A stretch of 5,837 bases of DNA, from positions 1 to 5,837 of the forward strand of contig JABDIW010000297.1 in the NCBI GenBank assembly GCA_013003515.1. Direction: 5' to 3'. Below, one piece after another: positions 5,385 to 5,837 of the stretch. Both the position numbers and the translations under genes were made by a program. Below the pieces are notes generated by a model. The model made no database searches. It was not told the DNA's origin and saw only the letters and a program-made list of their open reading frames with translations. Origin of the DNA: Acidimicrobiia bacterium (GTDB lineage: Bacteria; Actinomycetota; Acidimicrobiia; Spongiisociales; UBA5794). Every line of letters begins with the position of its first letter. The first letter of the stretch is position 1.

Positions 5385-5837
5385 TCAGAGCGCTACGCCC
5401 CCGTCGACGACAAGGGTGTGACCTGTGATGTAGGAAGAAGCGTCGGACGCCAGGAATGCGACGGCCGAGGCGACCTCGTGAGCGGCTCCGAATCGTCCCA
5501 GGGTGATCTGGTCGAGGGCGGTGTCCTTCACCGAATCGCCCAGCGCTTCGGTCATGTCGGTCTCGATGAACCCGGGAGCCACGACGTTGGCGGTGATGCC
5601 CCGAGATCCGACCTCCTTGGCGACGGACTTGGTGAACCCGATGAGTCCAGCCTTTGCCGCGGCGTAGTTCGCCTGGCCGGCGTTGCCTGCGATGCCCGAA
5701 ACGCTCGTCACGCTGACGATCCGCCCCCAACGGGCCTTGAGCATCCCGCGCAGCACCGCCTTGGTACAGGTGTACGCGGACGAGAGGTTGGTCTGGATCA
5801 CCGAATCCCACTGCTCGGGCTTCATGCGGAGCAAGAG
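5385..5837 (-). CDS. fabG: 3-oxoacyl-ACP reductase FabG, C-terminal 150 residues
   Basis: The 5' part lies beyond the right edge; by comparison with FabG of about 245 residues, roughly the first 93 are missing, including the NADPH-binding TGxxxGxG motif. FabG reduces beta-ketoacyl-ACP to beta-hydroxyacyl-ACP with NADPH. Numbering the fragment from its first residue (LLLRMKPEQWD), the catalytic tetrad of the short-chain dehydrogenase family is complete: N17 (TNLSSAY), S45 (VTSVSG), Y58 and K62 (GQANYAAAKAG). NVVAPGFIETDMTEAL and the closing SSYITGHTLVVDGG are hallmarks of FabG rather than other short-chain dehydrogenases. An in-frame TTG at 5832-5834 is internal sequence and not a start. The gene precedes acpP by 33 bases and is evidently co-transcribed with acpP and fabF. 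Confidence 0.95.
   Translation of the reverse strand, partial: LLLRMKPEQWDSVIQTNLSSAYTCTKAVLRGMLKARWGRIVSVTSVSGIAGNAGQANYAAAKAGLIGFTKSVAKEVGSRGITANVVAPGFIETDMTEALGDSVKDTALDQITLGRFGAAHEVASAVAFLASDASSYITGHTLVVDGGVAL

Overview
The window is GC-rich (by eye about two thirds G+C) and looks like chromosomal DNA of a high-GC actinobacterium. The pointers are a DUF3040-type protein next to a DinB polymerase, a separate FabG-AcpP-FabF fatty acid synthase (type II) cluster, and several genes whose start codon lies 6-9 bases after a -10-like hexamer with no Shine-Dalgarno, the leaderless arrangement common in Actinomycetota. A class such as Acidimicrobiia would fit, but that is a guess. There are no RNA genes, mobile elements or CRISPR arrays, and coding density is very high.

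Left part (1-1320, minus strand): dinB, a Y-family translesion DNA polymerase, followed downstream by the start of a DUF3040 gene that runs off the left edge. A 49-base gap with a candidate promoter separates them. dinB diverges from a histidine-phosphatase-family gene (1359-2000, plus) across only 38 bases. That gap holds two oppositely facing -10 boxes.

Middle part (1359-3868, plus strand): the phosphatase, then a small lipoprotein (2013-2528) with a cupredoxin-like domain that appears to have lost its copper ligands, then three genes of unknown function for membrane proteins (233, 130 and 72 residues). These three are chained by 4-base ATGA and GTGA stop/start overlaps and so are almost certainly one operon. 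Its candidate promoter contains a perfect 14-bp palindrome between the -35 and -10 elements. The 130-residue protein carries a regular glycine zipper.

Right part (3865-5837, minus strand): the 3' part of a fatty acid synthesis operon in transcription order fabG (5' end off the window), acpP, fabF. FabG reduces beta-ketoacyl-ACP, AcpP carries the acyl chain and FabF elongates it. The fabF stop and the stop of the last membrane gene share one CTAG palindrome, so the two convergent operons have no space between them.

Most of the window is ordinary housekeeping sequence. The less explained material is the envelope gene group at 2013-3868 and the compact promoter architecture. I see no clearly new biological system.
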